Origin: Desulfovibrio sp.
Lineage (GTDB): Bacteria > Desulfobacterota > Desulfovibrionia > Desulfovibrionales > Desulfovibrionaceae
Length of the DNA: 10,363 nt
Reading direction: 5' to 3'
NCBI GenBank assembly: GCA_003525525.1
Contig: DQED01000074.1
Span: 156 to 10,518, forward strand
Shown here one piece after another: positions 5,145-10,363 of the stretch. The position numbers and the translations under genes are program-made. Below the pieces are notes generated by a model that saw nothing but the letters and a program-made list of their open reading frames with translations, did no database searches and was not told the DNA's origin. Each line of letters starts with the position of its first letter. Position 1 is the first letter of the stretch.

Positions 5145-6796
5145 ACGCGGGCTCCGGGCGCGGCCTCGGTTTTGCCGGCATAGCCGTGCGCGACGAGCCA
5201 GGCGTAGCGTTCGCGCACGTCCCGACGGCGCAGTCGCGCCAGTTCCTCCAGCACGTCCCGTGCCTTGCCCGCCAGGGCTTCCGGCCCTGCGTCGTTGTCG
5301 AGCACGAAGTCGCAGCGCGCGAGCTTTTTCGCCTCGGGCCACTGCCAGCCGTCCATGCGGGCGACGAGTTCCCCGGACCAGCCCCGACCCTCGATAAGCC
5401 GCCGCTCCCGCGCCTGCGAAGCACAACGAACTCCAACAATGTGGTCCACGACGGATTCCACGGGCCAGCCCGATTCGAGCAGCAGCGGCACTTCGGCAAA
5501 GACGGCGCGGGCCTGCCGGTTGTCCGCGTAAAAGGCCTCCATCTCCCCTCGCACCAGCGGATGCACGAGATCCATGACCTCCCGGCGGATGCGTTCGCTG
5601 CCGCATATGGCTTCGAGCAGCCACTTCTTGTCCACGCCGCCGTCCGGGGCAAGCGCCGCCTCGCCGAAGCGTCCGGCGAGCATGTGCGCCCCGCCGCCGC
5701 CGGGAGCGTAGAGCGCGGCCACGGCCGCGTCCGCGGAAAAGACCGGGCAGCCGGCCGCCGCGAACGCGTTGAGCAGCGTGGACTTGCCGCAGCCCGGCAT
5801 GCCGATCACGCCCACGCGCTGGGGCATGCGCCCGAGCAGGAGCACGAGCCGCCAGAAATCCGGCGGCGGCGGGCAGCGGAAGGAAAGCTCCCGGTTAAGG
5901 GCCGGATGCGTGAAGGAGAGCTTCCAGGCGTGGAGCATCTGTCGCCCTGCCAGCCGGCCGGCCGCGTCGCCCCGGCGCTTCCACAGGGCATGGGGCGTCG
6001 CGCCGTAGACCGCGTCCCCGACGATGGGATGGCCCATGGCCGCGAGGTGCACGCGTATCTGGTGCGTGCGCCCGGTGAAGATGTCCACCTCGAGCAGGCT
6101 CGCGGCGGCGTCCGGCGCGCTCCAGACCAGCCGCCAGCGGCTCCGGGCTTCGCGCCCGCCCTTGTGGACCACGGCCATCTTGTGCCGGTGACGGGGGTCG
6201 CGGCCGAGGGGCAGGCGGATGTCGCCGCCCGCGCCGTCCGGGCGGCCGTGGACCAGGGCGAGATAGGTCTTTTTCACGCGCCTGGCCGCGAAATCCGCGG
6301 CCAGGGCCGTGCGCGCGGGCTCGGTCAGGGCCACGAGCAGCAGGCCGCTCGTATCCTTGTCCAGGCGATGCACGATGCCCGGGCGCTCGCCGCTCAAATC
6401 CCGCAACTCGGGGAAATGGTGCAGCAGCCGGTTGACGAGCGTGCCCTCGGGCAGGCCCGGGGCCGGATGCACGGTCAGTCCGGCAGGCTTGTCGAGCACG
6501 AGCAGGTGCTCATCGCGATAGAGCAGGCCAAGGCTGCCGGCTTCCGCCTTGGTTTCGCTGGGATTGTCCGGCAAACGCAACGTGAGGCGTTCCCCGCCGC
6601 GCAGTTTGGCTCCGGCCTTGCGGCACACCGTGCCGTCGACCGTGGCCAGGCCGGCGTCGATGGCCGCGCGCACGCGCGAGCGGGCGACGCCCGCTTCCGC
6701 GAACTGCGCGCACCAGAACACATCCAGGCGCGTGCCCGCGCCGCCGTCGTGCTGCGGGTCGAAGACCGCCTCTTTTCCCAACATCCTTTCCGTCAT
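5141..6796 (-). CDS. coaE: Fused RluD-type pseudouridine synthase and dephospho-CoA kinase
   Basis: One continuous 551-residue frame encodes two enzymes. The N-terminal half is an RluA/RluD-family rRNA pseudouridine synthase: an S4-like RNA-binding domain (about 22-75) and a catalytic domain with LDKPAGLTVHP (101-111), HRLDKDTSG (143-151; catalytic Asp146) and TGRTHQIRVHL (241-251). The C-terminal half (about 325-530) is dephospho-CoA kinase, the last step of CoA synthesis: P-loop GMPGCGKST (332-340), SADAAV (354-359), VHPLVR (411-416), VPLLLESG (436-443) and a DN near 500. Both catalytic cores look intact. The join at about 310-326 is short, with no stop or frameshift. Start is uncertain between ATG 6796 and ATG 6784; a GGGA ten bases upstream favours 6796. 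The gene leads an operon with the rhomboid. I believe this fusion recurs in Desulfovibrio relatives but could not check; the exact rRNA target is not deducible. Confidence 0.92.
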   Translation of the reverse strand: MTERMLGKEAVFDPQHDGGAGTRLDVFWCAQFAEAGVARSRVRAAIDAGLATVDGTVCRKAGAKLRGGERLTLRLPDNPSETKAEAGSLGLLYRDEHLLVLDKPAGLTVHPAPGLPEGTLVNRLLHHFPELRDLSGERPGIVHRLDKDTSGLLLVALTEPARTALAADFAARRVKKTYLALVHGRPDGAGGDIRLPLGRDPRHRHKMAVVHKGGREARSRWRLVWSAPDAAASLLEVDIFTGRTHQIRVHLAAMGHPIVGDAVYGATPHALWKRRGDAAGRLAGRQMLHAWKLSFTHPALNRELSFRCPPPPDFWRLVLLLGRMPQRVGVIGMPGCGKSTLLNAFAAAGCPVFSADAAVAALYAPGGGGAHMLAGRFGEAALAPDGGVDKKWLLEAICGSERIRREVMDLVHPLVRGEMEAFYADNRQARAVFAEVPLLLESGWPVESVVDHIVGVRCASQARERRLIEGRGWSGELVARMDGWQWPEAKKLARCDFVLDNDAGPEALAGKARDVLEELARLRRRDVRERYAWLVAHGYAGKTEAAPGARV

Positions 6797-6825
6797 GTCC
6801 CTTGTGTCCCGATCCTGCGCTCCGA

Positions 6826-6854
6826 TTGAGCATGTTTCGTCAATACGGTAGGTT
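6826..6854 (+). promoter_or_regulatory. Possible promoter of the MDR dehydrogenase
   Basis: TTGAGC (6826-6831) and TAGGTT (6849-6854) are spaced 17 bases apart in the 93-base gap between two divergent genes. The -10 is a weak match. A TTGACG on the minus strand (6843-6838) could serve the divergent coaE gene, but no good -10 was found for it. Confidence 0.3.
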
Positions 6855-6889
6855 GTTTTTCCTCAACGCGCCAGCCCAAAGGAGGAGCC

Positions 6890-7864
6890 ATGCAGGCCGT
6901 CACCTTTCATGCCGGAACCGTTCGTCTGGAAACGCGGCCGGACCCCGTCCCGGGGCCGGGCGAAGTCCGCATCCGCGTGCGCATGGCCGGCATCTGCAAC
7001 ACGGACCTCGAACTGCTCAAGGGATACATGGGCTTTTCCGGCATCCCCGGGCACGAATTCGTGGGCGTCGTGGATGCGGCCCCGGACCATCCCGAACTGC
7101 TCGGCCGCCGCGTCACGTCCGAAATCAACCTGGGCTGCGGCGCATGCCCCACCTGCCTGACCAGCGGCCCGCGCCACTGCCCGAATCGCACGACGCTCGG
7201 CATCGCCGGCAAGGATGGCGCGTTCGCCGAGTTCCTCACCGTGCCGGCCTCCCTGGTCCATGCCATCCCCGACGCCGTGCCCGATGCCGCCGCGGTCTGC
7301 ATCGAGCCGCTCGCCGCCGCGCTGGAGCCCGGCCAGCAACTCCACCTCACGGCCGCGACGTCGCTGCTGGTCCTCGGCGACGGCAAACTCGGCATTCTCT
7401 GCGCCTGCGGCCTGCGTGTGCTCTGCCCGGACGTCGTGCTGGCCGGCCGGCACGAAGCGAAGCTTGCCATCGCCGCCGCCCAGGGCGTGACCGTGCGCCA
7501 CGCCGACCGCGACGCCCTGCGCCGGGAGTACGGCCCCTTCGACGTGATCGTCGAGGCCACGGGGCGGCCGGACGGCCTGGCTTTCGCCCTGGACCTCGTG
7601 CGCCCGGAAGGAACCGTCGTGCTCAAGACCACCACCTTCGCCCCGACCTCCATCAACATGGCCCGGGTGGTGGTGGACGAAATTGCCATCGTCGGCTCGC
7701 GTTGCGGCGATTTCAAGCTGGCCGCCGCCTACCTGCGCGACGGACTCGTGGACGTCTCGCCGCTCATCCAGGCCGTTTTCCCGTTCGCGGCCTTCCCCGA
7801 TGCCCTCGCCGCCGCCACGCGGCCCGGGGCCATGAAGGTGCTGGTGGAATTTGGAGAGGAGTAG
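6890..7864 (+). CDS. Zinc-dependent MDR-family alcohol/polyol-type dehydrogenase
   Basis: Cytoplasmic oxidoreductase of the medium-chain dehydrogenase/reductase superfamily, 324 residues, slightly short for the roughly 340-350 of classic members. ATG 6890 has AAAGGAGG four bases upstream. Catalytic zinc ligands are Cys36, His55 and Glu56 (GHE), with Glu139 as the probable fourth. The structural-zinc loop is complete: CGACPTC (83-89) and Cys97. The Rossmann fold shows GDGKLG (163-168). At the end of its second strand, where NAD-specific members carry Asp, the sequence is AGRH (185-188), which suggests NADP(H); this is inference. The substrate is unknown. The gene stands alone, divergent from coaE and convergent with ligA, with its own possible promoter and a hairpin after the stop, so context does not indicate a pathway. 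Confidence 0.9.
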   Translation: MQAVTFHAGTVRLETRPDPVPGPGEVRIRVRMAGICNTDLELLKGYMGFSGIPGHEFVGVVDAAPDHPELLGRRVTSEINLGCGACPTCLTSGPRHCPNRTTLGIAGKDGAFAEFLTVPASLVHAIPDAVPDAAAVCIEPLAAALEPGQQLHLTAATSLLVLGDGKLGILCACGLRVLCPDVVLAGRHEAKLAIAAAQGVTVRHADRDALRREYGPFDVIVEATGRPDGLAFALDLVRPEGTVVLKTTTFAPTSINMARVVVDEIAIVGSRCGDFKLAAAYLRDGLVDVSPLIQAVFPFAAFPDALAAATRPGAMKVLVEFGEE

Positions 7865-7896
7865 GGAGAAGAAGAGAAAGAGAATGCCTCCGGCGG

Positions 7897-7921
7897 CCAG
7901 GAGGGGATGATCCCCTCCTGG
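7897..7921. terminator. Perfect 11-bp hairpin between convergent genes
   Basis: CCAGGAGGGGA (7897-7907) and TCCCCTCCTGG (7911-7921) pair perfectly around a 3-base loop, between the dehydrogenase stop (7864) and the ligA stop (7945). Being symmetrical, it could serve both strands. Neither side has a T-run; the minus-strand side is followed by GC bases and then a pyrimidine-rich stretch. The preceding GCCTCCGGCGGCC (7886-7898) together with the hairpin resembles a dispersed intergenic palindrome that I think is common in Desulfovibrio; this is from memory and unverified. Confidence 0.6.
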
Positions 7922-7944
7922 ACCTCCTCGATGGGGGAAAGGGA

Positions 7945-10363
<2,419 letters not shown>

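Noticed and set aside
5145..5624. N-terminal extension of the rhomboid frame
   Set aside because: It is wholly inside coaE in another frame, and its composition is unlike a protein. Rhomboid homology begins at GTG 5144.
5186..6829. Open frame of 547 codons on the + strand
   Set aside because: It lies antisense to the RluD-CoaE fusion, has shadow-like composition and no domain signature.

Overview
The window looks like chromosomal DNA of a GC-rich sulfate-reducing deltaproteobacterium, most likely a Desulfovibrio/Solidesulfovibrio relative. This is inferred from the HypF hydrogenase-maturation gene, the fusion of an RluA/RluD-type pseudouridine synthase to dephospho-CoA kinase, the GC-rich codon usage and a group of CI-like S24 regulators. 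No search could be run, so the taxonomy stays an inference.

Layout. Bases 1-1351 (+) are the 3' part of hypF. Bases 1352-1997 form a 646-base gene-free stretch: a GC-rich middle with several hairpins and one T-run, then an AT-rich stretch with inverted repeats and an extended -10 promoter. Three paralogous CI-like/S24-fold regulators follow on the + strand (1998-2696, 2932-3603, 3776-4408), the second and third with convincing promoter or operator elements of their own. Converging on the third, 10 bases away, is a minus-strand pair: an RluD-CoaE fusion (6796-5141) overlapping by GTGA a rhomboid protease (5144-4419). A 93-base divergent gap separates the fusion from a zinc-type MDR dehydrogenase (6890-7864, +). 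That gene converges on ligA (10041-7945, -) across an 80-base gap holding a perfect 11-bp hairpin. The ligA start overlaps, by ATGA, the stop of an unrecognised basic protein whose 5' end lies outside the window.

How the genes work together. Most genes are housekeeping (hydrogenase cofactor assembly, rRNA modification plus CoA synthesis, NAD-dependent ligation) and are packed tightly. The exception is the regulator cluster, which has long, structured, AT-rich control regions and no phage genes beside it. All three proteins keep the S24 fold signature but have lost the serine needed for RecA-stimulated self-cleavage. The third has also lost the catalytic lysine and a recognisable DNA-reading helix. 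The first two have nearly identical recognition helices. The simplest reading is a small interacting set of non-cleavable, phage-derived regulators that may bind shared sites and perhaps heterodimerise, with the third as a possible modulator. This cluster and its palindromes are the most interesting part of the window.
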